Assembly: GCA_025201375.1 (NCBI GenBank)
Contig: JAIWZP010000060.1
Span: 92,401 to 156,400 of the forward strand
DNA from: Gongronella butleri
Taxonomy: Eukaryota > Mucoromycota > Mucoromycetes > Mucorales > Cunninghamellaceae
DNA: 64,000 nt
Direction of reading: 5' to 3'
Position 1 is the first letter of the stretch, and every line of letters starts with the position of its first letter. The translations under genes were made by a program, and so were the position numbers. Below are positions 1 to 9,190 of the stretch, piece after piece. Under the pieces are notes generated by a model. It saw only the letters and a program-made list of their open reading frames with translations. It searched no databases and was not told where the DNA came from.

Positions 1-556
1 CAAGCAATTGTACAAGCGCGTGGAAGACGAGAAGCTGCTGCGCGGCAAATCGAGCGACGCGATCATTGCCGCGTGCATCTTCATTGCGTGCCGCCAGGAA
101 AAGGTTGGCCGCACGTTTAGGGAAATCTGCGCGTTGACACGTGTGCCGAAAAAGGAGATTGGCCGCTGCTACAAGACATTGCAAGCCAAGCTGCAGACAA
201 ACACCACCATCATGAATTCCGAGGACCTCATGTCGCGCTTTTGCTCCAATTTGCAGCTGCCAAACTTTGTGCAAAAGGCCGGCATCGACCTGGTCAAGCG
301 CGCCAAGGAGGTCGGCACCCTTGCCGGCAAATCGCCCATTTCCGTCGCCGCCGCTTGCATCTACCTCGTGTCTTACCTCTATCGTATACCCAAAACCACC
401 CGTGAAATCGCCCATGTCGCTGGCGTCTCCGAAGTCACCATCAAATCCGCTTACAAGACCCTCCATGCCGAACGTACAAAGCTCATTGACATTGATGCCT
501 TGCGCGCCAAGCCCAATGGCGAGGGTTTGTCCTTTGAGGATCTCGCCTCTCCTTGA
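1..556 (+). CDS. SUA7: Transcription initiation factor TFIIB, C-terminal part (5' truncated by window)
   Basis: The reading frame is open from base 2 and ends at TGA 554-556, giving about 184 residues. The first part carries a cyclin-like fold typical of TFIIB (IIAACIFIACRQE, then FREICALTRVPKKEIG), and a second cyclin repeat follows (SPISVAAACIYLVSYLYR, then TTREIAHVAGVSEVTIKSAY). These are the two core repeats that bind TBP-DNA and RNA polymerase II during preinitiation complex assembly in the nucleus. The N-terminal zinc ribbon and linker lie upstream of the window; family members are about 300-345 residues, so about half is present. No intron is seen in this part. The alternative, a TFIIB paralogue such as Brf1, is unlikely because the protein ends directly after the second repeat. 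Confidence 0.93.
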   Translation, partial: KQLYKRVEDEKLLRGKSSDAIIAACIFIACRQEKVGRTFREICALTRVPKKEIGRCYKTLQAKLQTNTTIMNSEDLMSRFCSNLQLPNFVQKAGIDLVKRAKEVGTLAGKSPISVAAACIYLVSYLYRIPKTTREIAHVAGVSEVTIKSAYKTLHAERTKLIDIDALRAKPNGEGLSFEDLASP

Positions 557-1022
557 TTTCACCCCCTCCCCTTCTTCCCGCTCTCCTTTAGGCTCTCATC
601 CCCCATCCTGTCAATCATCCATTCCCTTTTTTTTTTTCTTTTTTCTTTTTTTGTTATAGTGGCTCTTTTTTTCTCCCCCCCCCCCAGATACGCTTTGCTT
701 TGCCAATTGTGTGTCTCACTTGTGCCTCTTTTTCCCTCCCCCCCTTTTTTTTTATGGGCCAATGCCGATTGAAAAAAAACCCCAATTGTAAAATAAAAAA
801 AAACAAACACGCATTTGAAAACAACGTGACCACCAGAAAAAAAAAACCAGTATATAAAATAACGAGCTGCCATGGCCACCGCGCCTTTTTCTCTCTCCCT
901 CTCTCCGCTCCGGCGCCTGCAAACCCTTTTTTTTCACCCCCGTCCCACTCCCCCAATTTATCAATTTCTCTTTTTCCAAAATTTATTTTCATATCCAACG
1001 GCTTTATTCACAACAGCGTGCC
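557..1022. promoter_or_regulatory. Intergenic region with TATA-like box upstream of the beta-galactosidase gene
   Basis: This 466 bp gap is rich in T and C tracts on the + strand and holds no credible gene. A TATA-like element, TATATAAAAT, lies at 851-860, about 165 bp before the ATG at 1023. That is compatible with a core promoter for the downstream gene. The TFIIB 3' end must also lie here, but no canonical AATAAA is obvious. Confidence 0.45.
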
Positions 1023-4000
1023 ATGGGCGATATGACTCCGTTGTATTCCTTGTTCGCCTTGCTGCCCATCTTGCTGTCTGGCTTTATCCTGTACACGCAC
1101 CGCCGCACGTATGGGTCGCTTGATATTTCAACCGAGTCTGTGGCCTACCAGCGCCAAGAGTATCACTCGCTGCTGGACTGGGACAAGTATGCCTTGCAAA
1201 TTGTCGGCCGGCCGTCGTTGGTGCTTGCAGGCGAGTTTCATTATTGGCGCTATCCAGACCGGTCGCGTTGGGAGCACATTTTGCAGCAATACCGCGCGCT
1301 CGGATTCAATGCCATTCGTATCTATTTCCATTGGGGATTCCACTCGCCGGACGATGGCGTCTACCTGTTTGACGACAATCGCGACGTGGACTATCTTTTG
1401 AATCTTTGTGAGGCCATGGGGATCTATGTGCTCGCTGCACCAGGTCCATACATCTGTGCCGAGTCGCAAGGTGGTGGCTACCCGGCGTGGCTCGTTGCCA
1501 AGCGTCAATTGCGCATCCGACACAACAAAATCATGCTCTGGCGCACATACGACCCCGAATTCGCCTCCTACGAGGTCCAATGGATGGACAACATCCTGCC
1601 CATCCTTGCGCGCCATCAAATCACCGACAACACTGACACAAAACGCGGCTGCGTCCTTGGCGTCCAAATCGACAATGAGCTCTTTGAGACAATGAATGGC
1701 ATCTTGCCTGTCGGTCTCCACGACCAGATGCGCATCCTTGCAAAGGCCGCACGCGACGCGGGCATCACGGTCCCGCTCTTCACCAACGATGGCTTTGAGG
1801 AAGGCGGATGGATCCCTCATCGTCCGTCCAATTTTTGGTCAAAGCATCCCTTTGGCATTGATCTTTATGGTTTTGACAAATATGTTGGTGAGTTTCCCCA
1901 CCCCCCAAATTGGCCACGTCATGTGGTGCTGAGCGCCTTTTTTTTTTGTTCTTTTATGGATAGTCTTTGCCCCAGCAAGCTCGCCAAAGTCATGGCTCAT
2001 TGATGGCGACACCGTGGCCAATGATTGGCAGGATTGGGATCCCAAGACCGTGGAAAAGGGCATGGACAAGCTCGAAAAGACCGTTCGTGGCTACGGCGGC
2101 GGCGCCGCACAGGTAAAAGAAAAAAAAAAACGAAAAAAAAAAACGAAAAAAGCGCGTTTTACTGCCATTTACCCATGGGCTGACGACATTTTTTTTTGTT
2201 TTCTAGTCGCCCATGTTCCTCCCCGAAATGCAAGGCGGCTGGTTCAACCACTATCAATTGCAGCACACGTACGACCAGATTTACGACTTTTATGGCGAGC
2301 ATCTGACACGCATCCTCTTTGAAACGTCCTTGGCTCAAGGTGTTACGGCGCTTGGCGTTTATATTCCCTATGGTGGTACCAATTGGGGCACGTTGGGTGA
2401 CCCGTGAGTACCAGAACAGAAAAAAAAAAGAACAGAGAAACAGAAAAAAAAAACAAATGAGGCACGCGTATTGATTGCTTTTTTTCCCAGGGACGTCTAT
2501 ACATCGTATGACTATTCCGCGTGCATTCGTGAATATGGCTACACGTCGTCACGGGGGCGGCAGTTGCGCAAGGCGCTCTTGTTTGTGCAATCGTTTGAAT
2601 CGCTGTTTGCCCGCACCGATGCCACGCGGCACCCTTCTGTAACGTCGCGCACGCCGCACGTGATCCAGCGCCAACGTGTGTCCGTGGATGCCGAACAAAA
2701 CGCCACGTTTACGTTTTTCCGCAACTTTGATCGCGAAAAGCGCGCGGTCCACGATGTTTTCGTCAACCACGAAGGCCACACGTTCACCATGGGCGTGCAA
2801 TTCCCGTACCGCACGTCGTTCATCGCGCTCGGCAATTACACCACGGTCAATGGCCTGCATCTCGTCCAATCGACACTGCCCATCCTGGCTCGCATGGTTC
2901 AACCGCGTACAAACGAGGAAATCTGGTTCATTGAGCCCAATGCCGTGGGCGCTCTCGCTTTTGTCGACAAGGCCATGGATGTCACGGGTGATATGCAGCA
3001 TCCGGTCCTGCAGCGCCAGGATGGCGTGTCGTTGCTGCGCTTTGACAAGCCACGCGGGTGGACAAAGCTCACAACGACCACAGGTTACCTTTATTTGTTG
3101 GGTTTGGACAAGGAAGAGGCCATGACCATCTATGCGGACTTTCAATTACCGTACTGGCACAAGGACACGCCCAATGCGGCCGCGTCTGGAGCGCCACATC
3201 TCGTTGCTTGGGGCGCAGACACGCTCTATTTTGACAAAAAGACCAATGCGCTGCAAATCGAGCAAAATGTCCACGATCAAAAGGTGCACGTGGTGACGTG
3301 GACACACAGCAAGGACGCACGTCTGCAGCCGGCCACGCCGCAGCCACCGAAAATGCAAACGCAAGCGCAGGATGACGACAGTGCCATATTGTCCAGTCCG
3401 TCGCTCGGTGTGCCATATCACACCGTGTTGCCCCTGGCCGACCATCACCAGGACACGCTCGTCATCGATCGTCCACTCACGCATTGGCAGACCAGAGACA
3501 TGCAATGGGACAAATTGGCATGGGCGCCGCTTGCAAAGGACAAAAAGGGCAATTTGCTCTTTGACGCCATTGATTACCATTTCACGAGCGGCCACGTTTT
3601 GTATCGCAATGTGTTTACGACCCCGCCCACATCCAGCCCACGTGTCCAACTCACGCTCAATGCTCGCCATCGCGCCACCGTGATCATGAATGGCCGCATC
3701 CTCGGCGGCCACACCACATACTCGCGCCAATTGTTCATGCCTGGCGCCAAGATTGGGCCTGATCCTTACTTCCTTGGGTCGCGCACTTATGATCTCACCC
3801 CGTACTTGTCTCATGAAGGTGATTTGAACAACACGCTCATTGTCCTCGTCGACAGCTTCGGCCTCAATCGCCAGGCATTCATCATGAACGATATTCGAAA
3901 CCCGCGCGGCATCATCAAGGCCAAATTGCACGGCATTCCGCTGTCCACGCACCCGACCCATCAATGGCACATTGCCGGCGTCGATGTGCGCAAGCTGCAT

Positions 4001-4486
4001 GAGCCGTTCAACAGTGCAGGATTCCCCGATGAGAAATTGGATGTGCCAATGGCCTCGTTTAAGCCACAAACGTCGCTTTCCGGAGGCGCGTCCCTCACCA
4101 CCATCCCGCTGGACCCCGCACAGGGCGTGCAATGGTGGCAGGCGTCCTTTAGCCACAAGGTGCCCAGCAAGCAGCGCATCCCGCTCTGCATGCACCTCGA
4201 TGGCGAGTGGACAGGCAAGGTATTCCTCAATGGCAAACTCATTGGCCTCTACTATGGCAACGGCGACGGCCCACAACACGACTTTTATTTGCCAGACGAC
4301 TGGATCCAGTCGTCAAACAACGTGCTGCGCATCCTCGCCTATGCTTGGACACCCACAGAGGCCGCCGTCGCCATCCGCGGCTGGCGCACGGATTTCCCAG
4401 GATCCGGCAACGTCCTCAACGTCTCCCAGGTCGATACCCGTCTCGCAGCTGACTACATGGTGTGGTCGGATCAAATCGCGTTCTAG
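1023..4486 (+). CDS. Glycoside hydrolase family 35 beta-galactosidase, membrane-anchored or secreted
   Basis: Four exons (1023-1887, 1964-2112, 2207-2403, 2491-4486; all GT-AG) keep frame and encode 1068 residues. GH35 enzymes hydrolyse terminal beta-galactosyl residues with retention. A hydrophobic N-terminal segment (about residues 7-24) followed by HRR suggests a signal anchor or signal peptide. The TIM barrel starts near LVLAGEFHYWR (residue 67) and includes AAPGPYICAE (about 138-147). The acid/base Glu is probably E219 in QIDNE, and the nucleophile E345 in PEMQGGWF. The third and fourth exons meet exactly at the conserved stretch GGTNWG...DVYTSYDY, which supports the splice calls. The C-terminal beta-rich half contains two probable jelly-roll modules. 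The length is usual for fungal GH35 enzymes. The substrate, lactose or cell-wall galactan, cannot be told from sequence. Confidence 0.93.
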
Positions 4487-5519
4487 CTTATCTATTGTTT
4501 TTTCTTCTCTTTTTCGTTTCTCTCTCTCTCTCTCTCTCTCTCTCTTGCGCACCCCCTCCTTGCTTTTCTCTCCTTGTTACACAAAAATAAACGCGACAGG
4601 CGTGCTTCTTTCTTTCTTTCTTGGTCGGCTGATCACCTCGCTGTGCGCCCGATGGTTTGCTCCTTGACAAATCACTAAACAACCGGCGCCATGGTGCCAA
4701 TTCCTCCTTGGCAGGCCAAGTTTTATTTTTATTTTCTCTTCTTTCTTGTTCGCCGCCATCTAACAAGGCGCTTTGCATGGATGAATGGCGCAATCGGGGG
4801 TGCGCGTATTTAAAATCAGTGGGTTTAATTGCATTTCATCTAATTTTTTCTTTTCTGGAGGCTCATTTCGGGGTCAAATGGGCTCAATGACGATCAAAGT
4901 TTGCAATTTATTGTCATTGTGCGTGCGCAGGTTCGTCAATGGAGATCCCATTTGCACAAATAAAAGAAAAAGGGCAGCCAATGAGACCTCCCTCTTTTTT
5001 TTCTGCCTTTTTTTTTTTTTTTACTCGCTCCTTTGTCTCAGGTTCCCCCCCTTTTTTTTTTTAATCTTTTCGCTCCCTAATTGCCAATGGGAACGCGCAA
5101 ATTTCTGCCTCCTCCCAATTTTTTTTCATTTGTTCCGCTAGGCCCTATTTTTATGACTGCCAACAACGTGATGACCAGCTCAATTGGGGCTGTGGGCAGA
5201 CACCATTCAGCAAACAACACTTGGCTTTGGTCCAGGATGCAATGCTACTGATTTAGGGGCAAAAAAGGCGTGCCCTTTTTCTATGGGCATTAGAAATCAG
5301 ATGGCCTCACGTTTCTCCTTGAAAAAGGAGGGAGAGGGCAAGCGCGCGCGCAAGGACGAGGAGGTGAAAAGAGACACGACTTGGGTATAAAAGACGCGTC
5401 AATGCCGCGCGTCCCGGCGCTTTCGTCTTGTAAGATTTTATCAATTCTTTCATTTTTGAACCCACACACTTTTTTTTTTCGTGCCCCACTTCATTCCTTT
5501 TTTTTTTTCTCAAAACACT
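4487..5519. promoter_or_regulatory. Intergenic region with TATA box of the Kre9/KNH-like gene
   Basis: The gap contains a CT-repeat just after the beta-galactosidase stop (4519-4545) and several T-tracts, but no coding potential. A clear TATA box, GTATAAAAG, is at 5385-5393, about 130 bp before the ATG at 5520, in a position expected for a strongly expressed fungal gene. Confidence 0.5.
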
Positions 5520-6101
5520 ATGAAGCCCTTTATGTCTTTGATGGTCATTGCCACAATGATGGCGACATTGAGCCAAGGTATGCCCGTGGTCAAGCGCGAC
5601 GAGCCTGTTGTCGCCATCACGTCGCCGCTCGAGGGTGCCACGCTGCAAAAGAACCAGCAGGTGACCATCACGTGGGATCTGCACAACGAACTGGAAAAAA
5701 AGACCGTCGAGGACGATGGCGAGGGATTGACCGTCGAGCTGTACCGTGGCGACCCCACAAAGTTGCAAATGGTCCGCACACTGGCCGAAAGCGTCGACAT
5801 CAACGATGACAGCGCGCAAATCACCATCCCCCAGGACCTGGAGAATGGCAACGACTACGCCCTGGCCGTTGGATCTAATGCCGACAACATGAATTACATT
5901 GGCAAGCTCACCATCAATGACGGCACCGCCTCGCCCGCGCCCCCCACAGCCGCCAATGCCCCGGTCCCTGCCACCCAGCAACAACAGACAAAGGTCGCAG
6001 CCGCTTCTATCAATCCCCACCAGCACGGTGCCACCAACCCCGCTGCACCAGCATCCGTCGCAGCTCATGCTCAACAGCAAGACGCCCCCGCCGTCATGTA
6101 A
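5520..6101 (+). CDS. Secreted Kre9/KNH-like Ser-Thr-rich wall protein
   Basis: A single exon of 193 residues starts at ATG 5520; I chose this start because it opens a textbook signal peptide (about residues 1-20, MSLMVIATMMATLSQG) followed by a possible Lys-Arg processing site (VVKRDEP). The mature N-terminal half is an Ig-like beta domain with the family pattern ITSPLEGATLQKNQQVTITW, then VELYRGDP and IPQDLENGNDYALAV. This is the Kre9/Knh1-type N-terminal domain found in GPI-anchored fungal wall proteins. The second half is Pro/Ala/Gln-rich and disordered. No hydrophobic GPI-attachment tail is present, so it is likely secreted or wall-trapped rather than GPI-anchored. Kre9/Knh1 act in beta-1,6-glucan assembly in yeast; the same role here is only inferred. 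A poly(A) signal AATAAA follows at 6139-6144. Confidence 0.8.
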   Translation: MKPFMSLMVIATMMATLSQGMPVVKRDEPVVAITSPLEGATLQKNQQVTITWDLHNELEKKTVEDDGEGLTVELYRGDPTKLQMVRTLAESVDINDDSAQITIPQDLENGNDYALAVGSNADNMNYIGKLTINDGTASPAPPTAANAPVPATQQQQTKVAAASINPHQHGATNPAAPASVAAHAQQQDAPAVM

Positions 6102-6138
6102 TGCCGATTTTTTCTCTTGCCCCCCTCTCCCCCGTTGG

Positions 6139-6144
6139 AATAAA
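6139..6144 (+). terminator. Poly(A) signal AATAAA
   Basis: The canonical hexamer lies 38 bp past the stop codon of the Kre9/KNH-like gene, inside an A/T-rich stretch, so it is the likely polyadenylation signal of that gene. Confidence 0.5.
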
Positions 6145-6309
6145 TTAAATCTACTGCTTTATTAATCAATTAATGTCGAGCGGCAATGCGCAATCTGGCT
6201 CAAAATGTGCCGCTTTTCTCTTTTTTTTTTTTTTTACGCCTTTTCACGCGACACGCGCGGGTCATGACGTGTATAGCCATTCAGGGCCAATATGCCTTTT
6301 TAAAATGAA

Positions 6310-6480
6310 GGCTAAATTCAGCGTATGATATTCAGGCGTATACAACGCGTATTCAGGCCATGTAACAGGCGCGTTCAGCCCGTGTTCAACGCGCATTCAA
6401 GCCACATTCGGGTGTATTCAGGCCGTGTTTGGGTGTGTTCAGCCCGTATTCAGGCGTGTTTGGGCGTATTCAGGTATGTT
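6310..6480. repeat. Short-period tandem repeat based on CGTATTCAGGC
   Basis: Degenerate units of about 10-20 bp (variants of GTATTCAGGC, GTGTTCAGCCCG and CGCATTCA) run through this stretch. The same unit type resumes after the longer-period array, at 7160-7200, which suggests that the 45-bp minisatellite arose or inserted inside this array. No coding function is supported. Confidence 0.8.
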
Positions 6481-7159
6481 CGTAAAAGATCGAATGAACA
6501 ACACTGTGAAGAATTTGCAAACGTTCGCAAAAAAGTCAAACAAACGTTGAGAAGTCTTCGCGAACAACGTTTGTAAAAAATCGAACGAACGCCGTGAAGA
6601 CTTCGCAAACGTTCGTAAAAAAACTTAACAAACATTGTGATTTGTAAAGACTTCGCGAACAACGTTCGTAAAAATCAAACGAATGTTGTGAAGACTTCGC
6701 GAACGACAACGTTTCGTTAAAAAATCAAACAAACGTCATGACTCATGACTTGTATACTCGCGAACAATTTTCGTACGTAAAAACTCAAACGAACAACAAC
6801 GCTGTGAAGACTTCGCGAATAACAAGGTAAAAAAATCAAACGAATATTGTGACTTGTGAAGACTTCGCGAACAACGTTCGTAAAAAATCAAACAAACGTT
6901 GTGAGGACCGTGCGAAAAACAACTTTCGTAGAAATACCAAACGAACAACAACGTTTTGACTTGTGAAGACTTCGCGAACAACAACGTTGTTCTCTTGTTC
7001 ATAATAAAAAAATAAAACGAACGCTGTTGTGAAGACTTCGTGAACAACAACGTTCGTAAAAAAACCAAACGAATACAGTACATTATTATTTTGACTTGTC
7101 AAGACTTCGCGAGCGACGTTCGTAGAAAATAAAATAAACGTTTTGAAGACTTCACGAAA
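6481..7159. repeat. Minisatellite of about 11 units, roughly 45-60 bp each
   Basis: Recurring modules GAAGACTTCGCGAACAACG, then TTCGTAAAAAATCAAACGAA, then a variable spacer with GTTGTGA. GACTTCGCGAA or a one-base variant recurs near 6550, 6600, 6650, 6692, 6810, 6863, 6970, 7038, 7110 and 7148. Each unit has short inverted parts (CGAACAACGTTCG), so it can fold. Open frames on both strands here are products of the repeat and not genes. Confidence 0.85.
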
Positions 7160-7564
7160 GCCCGTGTTCAGGCGTATTCAACGCGTATTCTTCGGGCCAT
7201 GTTGTTCGGGCGTACAGTATTCTTCATCAGGCATGAGCCATTGCTGCACCCCAAGGCCCCAACTCGCCCAGATTTCAACTCAATGTCTCCTCCAAAACAT
7301 GCACAAGTGCTTTCAGACTGTCTTTGATCACAAATTCATTTGAGGTGACTCGCGCGTCGATACTGTACGTTGGGCCGTTGTCGCGTCGTCGTACGCTACC
7401 AAAAAAATGGAATACTACTGTAGAATTTACATATCATCATATCCGCTTTTTGCAAGGCGCGACCTCCGGATCTTGTTCATCGGGGCCTATATTCGAGCTA
7501 CTGTAAATGATGCTGATCAGAAAAAGCGGGCGACGACGTCAAGAATTTTTTTCGATCGGAACGC
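7160..7564. other. Intergenic, no gene seen
   Basis: About 400 bp. It begins with a few more units of the short GTATTCAGGC repeat (to about 7200) and then contains no recognisable gene. TACTGTA-type motifs occur at about 7360, 7430 and 7500, as they do in other repeat-rich parts of the window. Confidence 0.5.
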
Positions 7565-7745
7565 AGAGAAAATTCACTTTTTCATCAAAGTCTTTGATCG
7601 CGATTTGCTTGACAAGTACGGTCTAGTTGGTTCCCGATTTTTATTGCAGCTTTGATAACAAACAGGGGGCAAAGCATCTAATGGGATGACTTGCAGCGCG
7701 CTACAGTAGCTTGGGTTTAAACTATTTGCATCGGTCATTTCACTA
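7565..7745 (+). repeat. Dispersed repeat R1, copy a (partial)
   Basis: From GCAGAGAAAATTCACTTTTT through AACAAACAGGGGGCAAAGCA this stretch closely matches 40259-40440 and, more weakly, 47885-48030. All three copies run in the same direction. There is no intact reading frame in common. It is followed, after an interruption, by repeat R2, as in the copy at 40 kb. Confidence 0.8.
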
Positions 7746-7769
7746 GCAGCCTGCAATCCACCACTCATG

Positions 7770-8545
7770 AACGCATAAAAATGTGCAAATTACTGTGTAG
7801 AATTGGTGGGTGGAGAATGTGACAAGAAAACAAAAGACAAGAAATACAATCGCAAACAGATACGGTTTATTGAAATGTAAAACGATTCTCTATTTATACA
7901 AAACGTGAAAGGACAATGGTATCAGATCGTGAGATGCGGAGAAACAACGCTGTAAGAGAGAGCTGTCGAGACTCTCCGTATCTGAGGCAAAACATACTAT
8001 CTGTCGCTTTGCATCAATTGTTAAAAGACCTCGGATCGGTATCAAGGGCGTTTGTTTCAATCCATTGAATGCCATCGACATGCATATACATGGGGCTGAT
8101 CAGGGCATGGCCATTGAGCCGGTGAAACCAGCGCCTGCGGCGCGCGGCTCTTTTTTTTTTTTTATATTCTATTTTTGCCATGCTTGGCCCGAGCTCGTGG
8201 CTGGTCATAGCCGAGCCACGACTCTGCATGTCTGGATCATTTGTATTAAGGGCATAGATGGATGCATCACGTATTGAGCGCGTACAATTCAATGTGAGAG
8301 CATAAAGGATGATAAAGGTGCGCATTCCTTATTTCGGGCATCATGATTACAATGCGATGCGGATGACGGCCCGACAGCGGCCTGAGCGAGAGCGGGGAAT
8401 CAAACCCCAGATTAGGAAGGAGCGTCGGAGCGACGTGTGCGGCAATTGCCTATATTTACAGCACTGGTAAAAATACCAAGTACTCGCCATTGCGCGTCTA
8501 AACAACTTGATCGCTTATGCTCTGAGGACGGCAAATACAACATAC
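7770..8545. mobile_element. Interruption of about 780 bp between R1 and R2, possible inserted element
   Basis: In the copy at 40 kb, R1 passes into R2 with only a short A/T-rich joint (about 40460-40500). Here the same joint is split by about 780 bp that has no counterpart there. The interruption begins near TTACTGTG (about 7790) and ends near ATACTGTA (about 8542). It contains a tRNA-Arg-like sequence on the minus strand. I found no convincing inverted ends or target-site duplication, so an insertion here and a deletion in the other copy remain equally possible. Confidence 0.4.
8384..8455 (-). tRNA. tRNA-Arg-like sequence, probably degenerate
   Basis: On the minus strand a perfect T-arm-like hairpin (GGGG-TTTGATT-CCCC) is followed by CTCTCGC, a plausible 3' acceptor strand. 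Upstream lies CTCCGACGCTCCTTCCTAATC, which resembles the anticodon region of arginine tRNAs reading AGR codons. The 5' acceptor strand (GCGAGAG) is not found at the expected place, and the D and anticodon arms do not pair well. I read it as a tRNA pseudogene or a tRNA-derived element such as a SINE head. Confidence 0.35.
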
Positions 8546-8549
8546 TGTA

Positions 8550-9190
8550 AAAAAATAAAAAAATGAAAAAATAAAAATTCCATGCAATCCAGCCACGCGC
8601 TTAATTTGGAAGTTTCATATCTTAAATTTTTGCAAAAAAATCTTGCCCAAAGTAGGCACTTTTCTCAATCGATCGCCATTCATGCGTCACTCTTTGGGCC
8701 TTTTTTTTCTTACGCTGGGGCAAGCAATCTGCCATTTTGTCTGCCAATGTCAAATTGTCGGAGTGACCTGCCTGTTTGGGATGCATTGATCACTCGGAGT
8801 TCGAAATTCCCCAAATTTGGCATTTTCTGAGATTGAAAAGTGTAACCCCTGAGTGACCCCTGGATTTTTCAAAAGTGATCGTAGCGCTTGGGGTTTTAAG
8901 CTTTTTTGTTGCAAACTTTGCGTTGAATCCGATGCAGCCATTTTTGAACGGACTCTACCAAGCAGATGGCGAAATAAATGCAAAATAGGACAAATTTGGT
9001 GTTTTCTGAATTGGTGGGCTCAAAAAAAATCGGGCGCACCCATTCAGTGCACTGGCCATCATAGTTCATGCAGTGGCGCATTTTTCATCGGCGGGAAGGC
9101 AGGCAGTAAAAATTTTTCTGGAGGAACAACGGGTCATCAATGTCCCTAGGTAAATCACGCCTTGTCATTTTCTAAAGGCAAGTGGGTCCT
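8550..9190 (+). repeat. Dispersed repeat R2, copy a
   Basis: This matches 40493-41545 along its full length once the 440-bp solo LTR in that copy is removed. Shared landmarks are CCATGCAATCCA, CGTCACTCTTTGGG, GATGCATTGATCACTCGGAG and CCCCTGAGTGACCCCTG. A short frame from about 8880 to 9149 resembles the corresponding frame in the other copy at protein level (for example the ending FSGGTTGHQ against ISGGTTGRQ), but it is too short and diverged to call a gene. Confidence 0.85.

Noticed and set aside
3146..4279. Long minus-strand open frame of 377 codons
   Set aside because: It lies antisense to the beta-galactosidase exon 4, shows no domain pattern, and reflects codon bias on the coding strand.
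6481..7159. CRISPR array
   Set aside because: Repeats are adjacent and degenerate, without regular unique spacers or cas genes, and the genome is eukaryotic.
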